Source: Microcoleus sp036704825
GTDB lineage: Bacteria; Cyanobacteriota; Cyanobacteriia; Cyanobacteriales; Microcoleaceae
Assembly (NCBI GenBank): GCA_036704825.1
Contig: JAUBSN010000005.1
Span: 90,816 to 154,815 of the forward strand
DNA: 64,000 bases
Direction of reading: 5' to 3'
Positions 1-9,800 of this stretch are shown here, in pieces (within the stretch, counting starts at the first letter, position 1; every line of letters begins with the position of its first letter). The notes below the pieces were generated by a model. That model ran no database searches and was not told the origin of the DNA. It saw only the letters and a list, made by a program, of their open reading frames with translations. The position numbers and the translations under genes were made by a program.

Positions 1-252
1 AAGGGCGGGAATTTTGTTTTCCGTAAACTCCTGAATAATTAACTCTAAGTCAATATCTGTACTAGCGGTTTTTGCGTACAAAAAATCTTCTACTAGGGCA
101 GAAATTCGCTCCTCCATTGCTTCTTCTGCCAAAAATGATTTTTCTGAGGCACTGAATAGCTCCATTAACTTTTCTTCAAGTGGGGCAACAGAGGATTTTA
201 AGGACTCCATTACATCTTGAGAATCTTTGGTTTTTACTGTTAGTTTACTCAT
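1..252 (-). CDS. Partial unknown protein downstream of the NRPS genes
   Basis: An open frame begins at the ATG at 252-250 and runs off the left edge without a stop, giving at least 84 residues. The start is well supported by an AAGGAGGG Shine-Dalgarno sequence a few bases upstream. The visible part is acidic and probably helical, starting MSKLTVKTKDSQDVMESLKS and containing many Glu, Leu and Ala; there is no signal peptide or transmembrane segment. I do not recognise the family. It lies about 80 bp after the last NRPS gene on the same strand, so it is probably in the same operon and may act in tailoring or release of the peptide; that role is inferred from position only. Confidence 0.6.
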   Translation of the reverse strand, partial: MSKLTVKTKDSQDVMESLKSSVAPLEEKLMELFSASEKSFLAEEAMEERISALVEDFLYAKTASTDIDLELIIQEFTENKIPAL

Positions 253-331
253 CCCTAATCCCTCCTTTTTAATGGCTTTTTTTTCCTATCTTCAAGCAAA
301 GCTTTATGGAGATAGGGCTTTTTATGCTTTT

Positions 332-3300
332 TTACAAACGCGCTATTTGCTCAGACGCCATCACAGTTTGTGCTGACTCTCCATCACTCTTTTCTAAGAT
401 GTCTAGCAATTCATCTATCTGGTTAGAATCGGCGTTTGCCAGAATTTCTTCCTCGATTAGTTCAGCTAAGTTCTGAATAGTGGGAGCGGCAAAAAAATCG
501 CACAGCGCTAACTCTATCCCAAAGCACGATCGCACTCGCGATACCAATTGCATCGCCATCAGAGAGTGACCGCCGAGGTCAAAAAAGTTTTGGTTAGTTC
601 CTACTTTTTCTAGCCCTAAAAGAGCAGTCCAAATCTCAGCAATTTCTTCCTCTGTGGGCGTTTGTGGCTCAGTGAAGGCTGTTTCATCAGAAACGCGATC
701 GCACCTTTGAGATAAGGCGAGGCGGTCAATTTTTCCGTTGGGCGTTAGCGGCAGCGCCTCTAATAGCACAAAAGCTGAAGGTACCATGTAATCGGGCAGT
801 TTGTGCTTCAAGAACGAACGCAGTTCGGAAATAAGTTCTGGGTGCTGATTTCTGAACTCTGAGTTAGGAACTAGGTAAGCGACTAGGCGTTGACTGCCCG
901 GTGTATTTTCCTGAAGCAAAACAGCAGCGGTGGACACAGAAGAATGTTGAGAAAGTGCTGCCTCTATTTCTCCTAGCTCGATGCGGAAACCGCGAATTTT
1001 TACTTGGCGATCGCCACGACCCAGAAATTCTATATTACCATCCGGCAGGTAACAACCGATATCGCCGGTTTTGAACAAAACTTTTTGATGAGAATTACCG
1101 AACCCATCTAATTTTTCTTGCCAAAACGGGTTAGGAATGAATTTCTCAGCAGTTAATTCGGGACGGTTTAAGTAGCCCTTTGCCAATCCATCGCCGCCGA
1201 CGTAAATCTCGCCGGGAATTCCGATCGGAACGGGTTGCAAATTGCGATCGAGCAGGTAAATTTGCGTATTGGCGATCGGGCGACCGATTGGCACTTTCTC
1301 GACACAGTGAGTAGCATCGTACCACGTCACGTCTGCTGCTACTTCAGAAGAGCCATAAAGGTTGATTAATACCCGCTGGGGCATCTGTTCTCGAAATTGC
1401 TGGCAAAGTTCCAGCGGCAGAGTTTCTCCGCTGCAAATCCAATATTTTAATTGAGGCAAACGCTTGTCTAAATCGGGGAAGGAATCTAAGATAGCGCGCA
1501 ACAAAGAAGGAACCAGCACCAGTCGCGTTACATTTTGCTTGGATAAGGTTTGAAGGAATTGGTTAATATCTTTGACGGCTCGATCGGGAATAATGACAGT
1601 CGGCAACCCATGCAGCAAAGGAGCAAAGATTTCCCAAACCGAATCGACAAAATTTAAGGATGTTTTTTGACAGCAAATATCTGCTTCTGTAAAAGGGTAG
1701 GGGTTCCAAAAACAGCGATTGACTGTGCCTCGGTGGGTGCCGAGTACGCCTTTGGGAGTGCCTGTCGAGCCGGAAGTGTAGAGGACGTAAGCGAGGTTTT
1801 CAGCTTCTACTTTAACAGCGGGGTTGCGATCGCTCTGGCGGGAAATTTCCTGCCATTCGGCGTCGATACAGACGACTTTGGCGCTGTGTTCGGGGAGGGT
1901 TTCTAGGAGGTTTTTTTGAGTCAAAAGCACCGGAACTTTTGCGTCCGCCATCATGAAAGATCGGCGTTCTTGGGGATAAGCAGGATCGAGAGGAACGTAA
2001 GCGGCACCGACTTTTAAAATGCCCAAAATGGCTACCAGCATGGAGAGCGATCGCTCTAAGCAAATTCCGACCAAAACTTCTGGCTTGACGCCGATTTGTT
2101 GGAGGTAATGGGCGAGTTGATTAGCTCGTTCATTCAGCTCGCGGTAGGTAATTTTTTGGTCTTCAAATACGACTGCAATCGCATCGGGAGTTCGCTCGAC
2201 TTGAGCTTCAAATAATTGATGAATGCAGCCGCTCGAATAATCGGCACGGGTTTCGTTCCACTCGATCGACAACTGACGTTGCTCTCGCTCGGAAAGAAGC
2301 GATCGCAACTCGTAACGCTCGGATGACTCGCGCGCGATCGCTTCTAGGGTTCGGGCGTAATAACCTCCCATTGCCTCAACCTGTTCACCGCAAAACTCGG
2401 CGCTGTCGTATTCCAGAGACAACTGTACTTTCGCGGAGTAAGCATCTAGGCTGAATTCAACAAATAAAGGAAAATTCGTTTCTAGTAAAAACCTTCCCCC
2501 TAAAACTTCAAGATTTTCTAGAGTTTGCACGCTCTGATAAACGTGAATATTAACGTAGTTAAACGCTGTCTCGAACAAAGGCTGACCGCCCAAATTTCTC
2601 TGGATTTCTGCCAGCGGATAACGCCGATAAGGCAGCAATTCTCGCTCCGCTTCAAAAACCTGCTGTACCAAATCTATCCAAGTACCGCCGGATAGTTGCA
2701 AGCGAAATGGGAGAGTATTCAGAAAAAGTCCGCAAATTCGCTCTCCATCTGTCTCTTCAGGGCGTCCGTTCGCCACGAAACCTGTCAGCACGTCTGACTG
2801 TCCGCCGAGCAGGCTTAAAACGCGCAAATGAGCCGCTAACAAAACGCTTTTAAGAGGAACTCCGGCGGAATTAGCTAGCTGTTTGAGACCTTCAGAAATT
2901 TCCGGGGGAATCGCCACATTGTGGGTGCAAATTTGCCGGATTCTCGCCTCGCGCGGTAATTTTTGCCAGCGCGGCAGCACCGCGATCGTGCAGTCGCTTA
3001 ACTTTTCCTTCCAAAAGCGCTGGTGTTCCTCAGATGCAACGCTCGATCGCTCCAGCGCCACAAAATCTCGGAACGCGCTTTGAGGTAGCACAGCGGCAGA
3101 ACCGCCTGTTTTCCCCAGCAGTAAAAAATATTGCTGAAACAACTCTGTCAACACCAACCCCACACTCCATCCATCGAGAATCGCGTGATGAAATGCAAAA
3201 CTTAGCTGAAAAGTCTCCTGAGTATAACGGTGAATCTGGAACTGCATCAAAGGAGGAGTTTTCCAATCAAAATGCCGATTTCTTTCTCCTTCAAGCCAAG

Positions 3301-6300
3301 CATTTAAAGCCGCTTTTTGCTGGGAATTGGAGAGGTGGCGCAAATCTTCCACCTGCAAGGGAATTTCAATTTTTTGATGAACCAATTGCAGGGGTTCGCT
3401 GAAACCAGTTAACTGAAATGAAGTCCGCAGCACGGCGTGACGCTTTACCAAATACTCGATCGCTGCCTGCAAAACCTGAACTTCGAGAGGAGCTTTTAGG
3501 TGAAAGCTAAAGATATCGTGATAGATAGCGCTTTCCGGGTTGTACTCGCTGTGAAAAATCATGCCCATCTGAAGGGCTGTTAAGGGATAGGCATCCTCTA
3601 CATTATCAGGTATTTGCTGTTTGTCTGCTGGCAAAATTAAACTGAAAGCTTGACTTTTTGAAGGTTCTAATTCTTTAAATTCTGTGGCTTTTAGCTCCCG
3701 AACGATCGCCTCAATCGTTGGATACTGGAACAGTTGTTGCAAGGAGAAGCGCAAGCCTTGTTTTTGAGCTAAAGACTGCACCTGAATGCTGCGGATAGAA
3801 TCGCCTCCCAATGCAAAAAAATTGTCGCGGATGCCGACTTTTTCCACGCCGATAATTTTCTCCCAAATTTCTGCCAACACTTTTTCTTCGGCAGTTTGGG
3901 GAGCGATAAAAGCTTCCGCTAAATTGGGTCTGGCTGTGTCGGGAGAAGGCAGCGATCGCCGATCTAGCTTACCGTTAATAGTCAGGGGCAAAGCTTCCAA
4001 AAGCACGAACGCCGCAGGCACCATATAGTCTGGCAACTTTTCCTTCAAGAAAACGTGCAATTCACCAGAGGTAAGAGTTGTTTCTGACTTCGCCACTATA
4101 TAGGCTATTAACCGCTTGTCTCCCGGCGCGTCTTCCCGCAGCAAAACTGCGCTTTCCCGCACGGCCCGATGTCGGTTTAGCTGCGCTTCAATTTCTCCCA
4201 ATTCGATGCGGAAGCCTCGCACCTTAACCTGAGTATCGATTCGCCCCAGATATTCAATATCGCCATTGGGTAAGTAACGCGCTAAATCTCCGGTTTTATA
4301 CAGTCGCGCTTCTTTCTTTTCGCTAAAGGGATTAGAAATAAATCGATCGGCTGTTAAGTCAGGGCGGTTGAGATATCCCCGCGCCACCCCCGCGCCTCCG
4401 ACGTACATTTCCCCGGGAATCCCCACCGGAACTAACTGACGGTTTTTATCTAAGATATAAAGCTGTAAATCGGGAATGGCACACCCAATAACGCTACCTT
4501 GCCCGTTTAAATCAGCTAAACTTAACGGGCGATAAGTGACGTGAACGGTGGTTTCCGTGATGCCGTACATATTTACTAATTGCGGACTCCGATCGCCGTG
4601 CCGCTCGAACCAGGGTTTTAAGCTTGGCAATTCTAAGGCTTCGCCGCCGAAAATGACCCAGCGCAGGCTTAAATTGTTGCCCGGTTCCACCGATTCTTCG
4701 GCTTGGATAAGCTGGCGAAAAGCTGAGGGAGTTTGGTTGAGAACGGTGACTCGTTCCTGACACAGTAATTCATAAAATGCGATCGGCGATCGCGCTACGA
4801 AATAAGGCACAATTACCAGGCGTCCGCCGTAAATTAAAGCGCCCCACAGTTCCCAAACTGAAAAATCGAAAGCGTAGGAATGAAACAGAGTCCACACGTC
4901 ACTTTCGCTAAAATTGTACCAAGATTGCGTGGCAGCGAACAGGCGAACGACGTTGGCATGGGCGACTAAAACGCCTTTCGGTTGACCTGTTGAACCGGAG
5001 GTGTAGATAACGTAAGCGAGATTTTCAGCCGTAGCGTGGCTGTTAGGATTGTCAGTGCTATTTTGAGCGATCGCCTCCCAATCGGCCTCTAAACAGACAA
5101 CTTTGCCGCTATATTCGGGGAGAGTTTCTAATAGTGTTTCTTGAGTCAATAGCACCGATACCGAGGCATCTTGGAGGATGAAAGCCGTGCGATCGATTGG
5201 ATTGGCCGGATCGAGCGGCACATACGCGCCCCCGGCTTTGAGAATGCCTAAAATTCCGACAATTGTTAACAACGATCGATCCACGCAAATCCCCACCAAA
5301 ACTTCGGGTTTGACGCCTAGTTGCTGTAAGTAATGCGCGAGTTGGTTCGCTCGTTCATTCAGCTCGCGGTAGGTGAGTTTTTGGTCTTCAAATACGACTG
5401 CAACCGCATCGGGAGTTCGCTCTGCCTGCTGTTCAAATAATTGATAAATGCAGCGATCTTGGGGATAGTCAGCTTTGGGGCTGTTCCACTCAACAAGAAT
5501 TTGCTGGTTTTCGGCTGGCGTTAGCAGCGGTAAATTTTTCAAAGGCTGGTGAGGGTTTGCCGCCATCCCTTCTAGCAATACCTGCAAGTGTCCCAGCATT
5601 CGATCGATCGCGCTGTCGTCAAAGCGGCTGCGATCGTACATAATTTTGAGCGCTAACTCCGATTGGGCGATCGCCATCAATGTGATGGGGTAATTCGTGC
5701 TGTCAACCGATCGCACGTCGCCAATCTCTAGGTCACTTTTTCCGCCCTGCAATGAAGGATCGACGGGGTAATTTTCAAATACGACGATACTTTCAAATAG
5801 TGGCGTATTGAGAGGAATGTTGCTCCACCGTTGCTGAATTTCTACCAGAGGCGAGTATTCGTACTGGCGCACTTCAATGCTGTGGTTTTGCAATTGCTGT
5901 AACCACGAAATAATTGAGTCTTCAGCGGGCACTGATACTCTGACAGGCAGAGTATTAATCAGCATTCCAACCATCGATTCCGCCCCGATTAATTCAGGCG
6001 ATCGCCCCGAAACCGTTACGCCAAAAATTATGTCTTCTTCACCGCTATATCGGCTCAAAAGTAGCGCCCAAGCTCCCTGTACGAGAGTATTTACAGTCAG
6101 CTTGTACTGTCGCACCAACCCTTGTAGAGGCGCTAGATCGGGAAGTTTGATTTCAGCTTCGCCCCGGCTCCCTTCACCGCTTTTGCAACTCAATTTTCCA
6201 CCGACAACAAGCGACGTGGGTGTCGTAAATCCTTGGAGCGTTTGCCGCCAAAATGACTCCGCCTCAGCTAAATCTTGCTGCTGCAACCAGGCGATGTAAT

Positions 6301-6844
6301 CTCGATAAGAGCGAGGGCGCTTGAGTTGCAATTGGGCGCCCTGGCATTCCGCTTGGTAAAAGGCAAAAACTTCCTTGAGGACGATCGCCAGCGACCACCC
6401 ATCCAAAACTAAGTGGTGATGGCTCAAAATAAACTGGAAAGCATCTTCCTGTAACTGCGCTAGCGCAATGCGAATCAAGGGAGCTGATGTCAAGTCAAAG
6501 CCCTGTTCTCGATCGGCTTTTAGGAACTTGTCTAGCTGCTGTTTTTGTTGAGTGGTAGAGAGCGATTTCCAGTCCATTTGCTGCCAGGACAAGGGAGCCT
6601 CCTTACGCACAACTTGCACGGGTTCTTTTACATTTTTCCATACAAAATAAGTCCGTAAAATGGGATGTCTTTCTACAACTTTTTGCCAACTTTTTATAAA
6701 AATAGAAACATTGATGTCGCCGCGCAATACGCACAGCAATTGCCCGAAATATAGACCCGATTCTGGCTGGTAAATGGAATGAAAGAGAATGCCCTGCTGC
6801 GCTGGCGAGAGGGGATAAAAGTCTTCGATATTGCCTTTGCTCAT
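332..6844 (-). CDS. Nonribosomal peptide synthetase, C-A-PCP-C-A-PCP (predicted Thr and beta-Ala modules)
   Basis: This 2170-residue two-module cytoplasmic synthetase has, in order: condensation domain (about 8-440, HHLVLDG at 143-149), adenylation domain (about 470-965), carrier (GGDS, Ser1016), second condensation domain (about 1083-1500, HHAILDG at 1219-1225), second adenylation domain and carrier (GGHS, Ser2094). Reading the binding-pocket residues by eye, the first A domain gives DFWNIGMVHK, the known Thr code. The second gives VDWVISLADK, which I recall as the beta-alanine code; Val replaces the usual Asp235, as expected for a beta-amino acid. The C-terminus ends in a short acidic tail after the carrier, with no thioesterase or reductase domain. 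The gene starts one base after the stop of the preceding NRPS, so translation is probably coupled. Its first C domain follows an epimerase module and should be of the D-accepting type. Confidence 0.97.
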   Translation of the reverse strand: MSKGNIEDFYPLSPAQQGILFHSIYQPESGLYFGQLLCVLRGDINVSIFIKSWQKVVERHPILRTYFVWKNVKEPVQVVRKEAPLSWQQMDWKSLSTTQQKQQLDKFLKADREQGFDLTSAPLIRIALAQLQEDAFQFILSHHHLVLDGWSLAIVLKEVFAFYQAECQGAQLQLKRPRSYRDYIAWLQQQDLAEAESFWRQTLQGFTTPTSLVVGGKLSCKSGEGSRGEAEIKLPDLAPLQGLVRQYKLTVNTLVQGAWALLLSRYSGEEDIIFGVTVSGRSPELIGAESMVGMLINTLPVRVSVPAEDSIISWLQQLQNHSIEVRQYEYSPLVEIQQRWSNIPLNTPLFESIVVFENYPVDPSLQGGKSDLEIGDVRSVDSTNYPITLMAIAQSELALKIMYDRSRFDDSAIDRMLGHLQVLLEGMAANPHQPLKNLPLLTPAENQQILVEWNSPKADYPQDRCIYQLFEQQAERTPDAVAVVFEDQKLTYRELNERANQLAHYLQQLGVKPEVLVGICVDRSLLTIVGILGILKAGGAYVPLDPANPIDRTAFILQDASVSVLLTQETLLETLPEYSGKVVCLEADWEAIAQNSTDNPNSHATAENLAYVIYTSGSTGQPKGVLVAHANVVRLFAATQSWYNFSESDVWTLFHSYAFDFSVWELWGALIYGGRLVIVPYFVARSPIAFYELLCQERVTVLNQTPSAFRQLIQAEESVEPGNNLSLRWVIFGGEALELPSLKPWFERHGDRSPQLVNMYGITETTVHVTYRPLSLADLNGQGSVIGCAIPDLQLYILDKNRQLVPVGIPGEMYVGGAGVARGYLNRPDLTADRFISNPFSEKKEARLYKTGDLARYLPNGDIEYLGRIDTQVKVRGFRIELGEIEAQLNRHRAVRESAVLLREDAPGDKRLIAYIVAKSETTLTSGELHVFLKEKLPDYMVPAAFVLLEALPLTINGKLDRRSLPSPDTARPNLAEAFIAPQTAEEKVLAEIWEKIIGVEKVGIRDNFFALGGDSIRSIQVQSLAQKQGLRFSLQQLFQYPTIEAIVRELKATEFKELEPSKSQAFSLILPADKQQIPDNVEDAYPLTALQMGMIFHSEYNPESAIYHDIFSFHLKAPLEVQVLQAAIEYLVKRHAVLRTSFQLTGFSEPLQLVHQKIEIPLQVEDLRHLSNSQQKAALNAWLEGERNRHFDWKTPPLMQFQIHRYTQETFQLSFAFHHAILDGWSVGLVLTELFQQYFLLLGKTGGSAAVLPQSAFRDFVALERSSVASEEHQRFWKEKLSDCTIAVLPRWQKLPREARIRQICTHNVAIPPEISEGLKQLANSAGVPLKSVLLAAHLRVLSLLGGQSDVLTGFVANGRPEETDGERICGLFLNTLPFRLQLSGGTWIDLVQQVFEAERELLPYRRYPLAEIQRNLGGQPLFETAFNYVNIHVYQSVQTLENLEVLGGRFLLETNFPLFVEFSLDAYSAKVQLSLEYDSAEFCGEQVEAMGGYYARTLEAIARESSERYELRSLLSEREQRQLSIEWNETRADYSSGCIHQLFEAQVERTPDAIAVVFEDQKITYRELNERANQLAHYLQQIGVKPEVLVGICLERSLSMLVAILGILKVGAAYVPLDPAYPQERRSFMMADAKVPVLLTQKNLLETLPEHSAKVVCIDAEWQEISRQSDRNPAVKVEAENLAYVLYTSGSTGTPKGVLGTHRGTVNRCFWNPYPFTEADICCQKTSLNFVDSVWEIFAPLLHGLPTVIIPDRAVKDINQFLQTLSKQNVTRLVLVPSLLRAILDSFPDLDKRLPQLKYWICSGETLPLELCQQFREQMPQRVLINLYGSSEVAADVTWYDATHCVEKVPIGRPIANTQIYLLDRNLQPVPIGIPGEIYVGGDGLAKGYLNRPELTAEKFIPNPFWQEKLDGFGNSHQKVLFKTGDIGCYLPDGNIEFLGRGDRQVKIRGFRIELGEIEAALSQHSSVSTAAVLLQENTPGSQRLVAYLVPNSEFRNQHPELISELRSFLKHKLPDYMVPSAFVLLEALPLTPNGKIDRLALSQRCDRVSDETAFTEPQTPTEEEIAEIWTALLGLEKVGTNQNFFDLGGHSLMAMQLVSRVRSCFGIELALCDFFAAPTIQNLAELIEEEILANADSNQIDELLDILEKSDGESAQTVMASEQIARL

Positions 6845-6845
6845 C

Positions 6846-9800
6846 TTACAGCTCTCCCAAAATTTCGGTAATGTTGTCTAAATCGTCCTGGCTCCACTGG
6901 CTCCACTTAAACTCTGCAAAGTCAGAAGGAGTGCAGCCGCCGGCGTCGGGGGACTGACAGTGTTGAATTAGCGATCGCAGCGATTCTATAAAGCCCGTTG
7001 CAAAACTTTCAATGCTTTCTCGTCGGTGAATGTTTTCGCTGTACGTCCAATCTAATTGCAGCTTGCTGCTGGCAATAAATCCGTTAATTTCCAGCAGGTA
7101 ACGCCGATTTCCGCGCGGGCTGCGAATGGGGCCGCTAGGCTCGGAGGACAGCATTAATAAAGAAGATTTCGGCAGCACTTGGTCAAACTGTCCGAGATAA
7201 TTAAAGCTTACCTCAGCTTGCGGCAATATGTGCATTTTTTTTGCAATTTCTCGATTTAAATATCGTAGGACACCGCAGCCAATACCGCGATTTGGTACTG
7301 CTCGTAACTGCTCTTTAACTGATTTTATTGTCGCCCCTAGATCGGAAGGTTTTTCTATTTTTAACAGGACGGGGAAAACTGCTGTGAACCAGCCGATCGT
7401 GCGCGACAAATCTACTCCTTCAAATATATCTTCGCGCCCGTGACCTTCTAAGTCCAGTAAAAGTGAGTTATTGCCTGTCCAGCATTCAAATGCTTGAGCT
7501 AAAGCAGTTAGCAATACATCATTAATTTGAGTGCGGTAAGCGGCAGGTACTTCTTGCAGGAGCAGTTTTGTTTCTTCAGCACTCAAAGCAACGGATACTG
7601 TCTTTTCAGATGCAACTAAATTGGCTGCGTTTGGGAAATCCACCGGCAAGCGAGAAGTTGGTTGGTGAGAAAGGGCGAACCAGTAATCGAACTCTCCCTG
7701 CAATTCGGGCGATCGCGCCCACTCCTGTAAACGTTCTGCCCACTGCTTAAATGAGGTTGTTTTGGGCGGCAGCGCGACTGTTGCGCCGCGGCTAATCTGC
7801 CCGTAAGCTGTCTGGAAATCCTCAATTAAAATGCGCCACGAAACCCCATCAACCGCTAAGTGATGAATGGCAAATAACAAGCGATTTGGCTGATGTTTGC
7901 CCAAGTCAAATAGGGCAGCGCGAAGTAATGGCCCCTCTGACAAATTCAAACTGCCTTGCAACTGAGCGGCGGCGGTTTGGAAAGCGGCTTCTCGCTCCTC
8001 TGGAGGTAGCGACGACAAATCCATGCAGGTAAGCACAGCCACCTTTTCAGGATGGGAAATAGCCTGCTGCCAGCCAGATTCTCCTCCTGCAAAACGCAGG
8101 CGCAGCGCGTCGTGGTGCTTCAGCAATTCTTGCAAAACTGACTCAATTAATGCAGGTTCGAGAGGTTGCTGCAACTCTAAAAGCACCGCCTGATTCCAGT
8201 GGTGCGGCTCGGAGAGATTTTGCTCGAAAAACCAGTGCTGAATCGGTGTCAGAGGAACTTCGCCAACGATTAATCCCTGTTCCGATTGTTTGGTCTCAGT
8301 TGTATCGGCGACGGCTGCTAACTGTCCAATGGTTTGGTGTTGAAACAGTTGTTTAGGAGTTAGCCGCAACCCGGCTTGATTGGCTTTAGAAATGACTTGA
8401 ATGCTGAGGATAGAATCGCCGCCCAATTCAAAGAAATTGTCGTCAATTCCCACTTGTTCTAACCCCAATACTTGCGCCCAAATTTCTGCTAGGGTTTTTT
8501 CAATAGCGGTGTTTGGCGCGGCGAATGCCTCTTCGAGTTCGGGTCGATCGCGATCCGGTGCGGGAAGCGCTTTGCGATCGACTTTGCCGTTGGGAGTTAG
8601 AGGCAGCGATTCCAGCGTTACGAACACACCAGGCACCATGTATTCCGGCAGCTTTTCTTGCAGGTAGCCGCGCAGGTTACTGATGCTTGGAAGTTTGTCT
8701 TGGTTAAGCACTACATAAGCGACTAAGCGCTTGTTGCCCGAAGTGTCATCGCGCGCTTGGGCCACAGCATCGCGCACGGCGCGGTGCTGTTTCAGGGTTT
8801 CCTCAATTTCTCCCAATTCGATGCGATAGCCCCGGATTTTCACTTGGCTATCAATTCGCCCCAAGTATTCGATATTTCCATCTGGCAAATAACGCGCCCT
8901 GTCGCCAGTTTTGTAAAGGCGCGCGTCGGGTGAGTTGCTAAAAGGATTGGGAATAAATTTCTGGGCCGTTAATTCGGGACGGTTCAGATAGCCTCTGGCC
9001 AATCCTGCGCCGCCGATATAGAGTTCTCCCGGCACTCCCAGCGGCACGAGATTGAGAGTTCGATCTAATAAATAAATCTGCGTATTCGCAATCGGGCTGC
9101 CAATGGGTGGCATTCTCTCGGCACCTTTTTCAATTAAAGCAAAGGTTGAATAGGTGGTATCTTCTGAGGGGCCGTAAAGATTGAAGACTTTCTGAATGTG
9201 AGGAAGCTGGTAAAGCTGCTGCGCTAAAGTATTCGGCAGCGGTTCGCCAGCTAAATTGACGGTGCGGACTGTTTCGGGAATGCCGTTGATTCGCAGCAGT
9301 TCTGCGATCGCGCTGGGAACGCTATTAATCAGCGTTACTTTTCCCGCGGTTTTTAAAGTGGGCAGGTGCAAGGCATTTTCTGCCAGGATGGCTGTGCCGC
9401 CCCAGCTTAGAGGCGCGAATATCTCGAACACTGACAAATCAAAGCAAATAGATGTCGAGGCGAGAACTCCTCCCAGTTCTTCCGGCGAAAAAACCTCTTT
9501 TGCCCAGTGCAAAAAGGCAACGGCGCTGCGGTGTTCGATCGCAACCCCTTTGGGCCTCCCCGTGGAACCTGACGTATAAATTACATACGCTAACTTAGAG
9601 GGGTTTTGCTGATTAAATGTAAAATCAGAATGTGACTTTTCTGAAAACTTCTGTTCCTCTTCCCACCGATCCAATGCGATAACTTTTGCGCTGCATTCTG
9701 GCAGAATTCCTAACAATTTTTGCTGGGTTAGCAGCACCGAAATTTGAGCGTCTTCTAACGTGAAAGCGAGGCGATCGCGCGGGTAGGCTGGATCGAGCGG

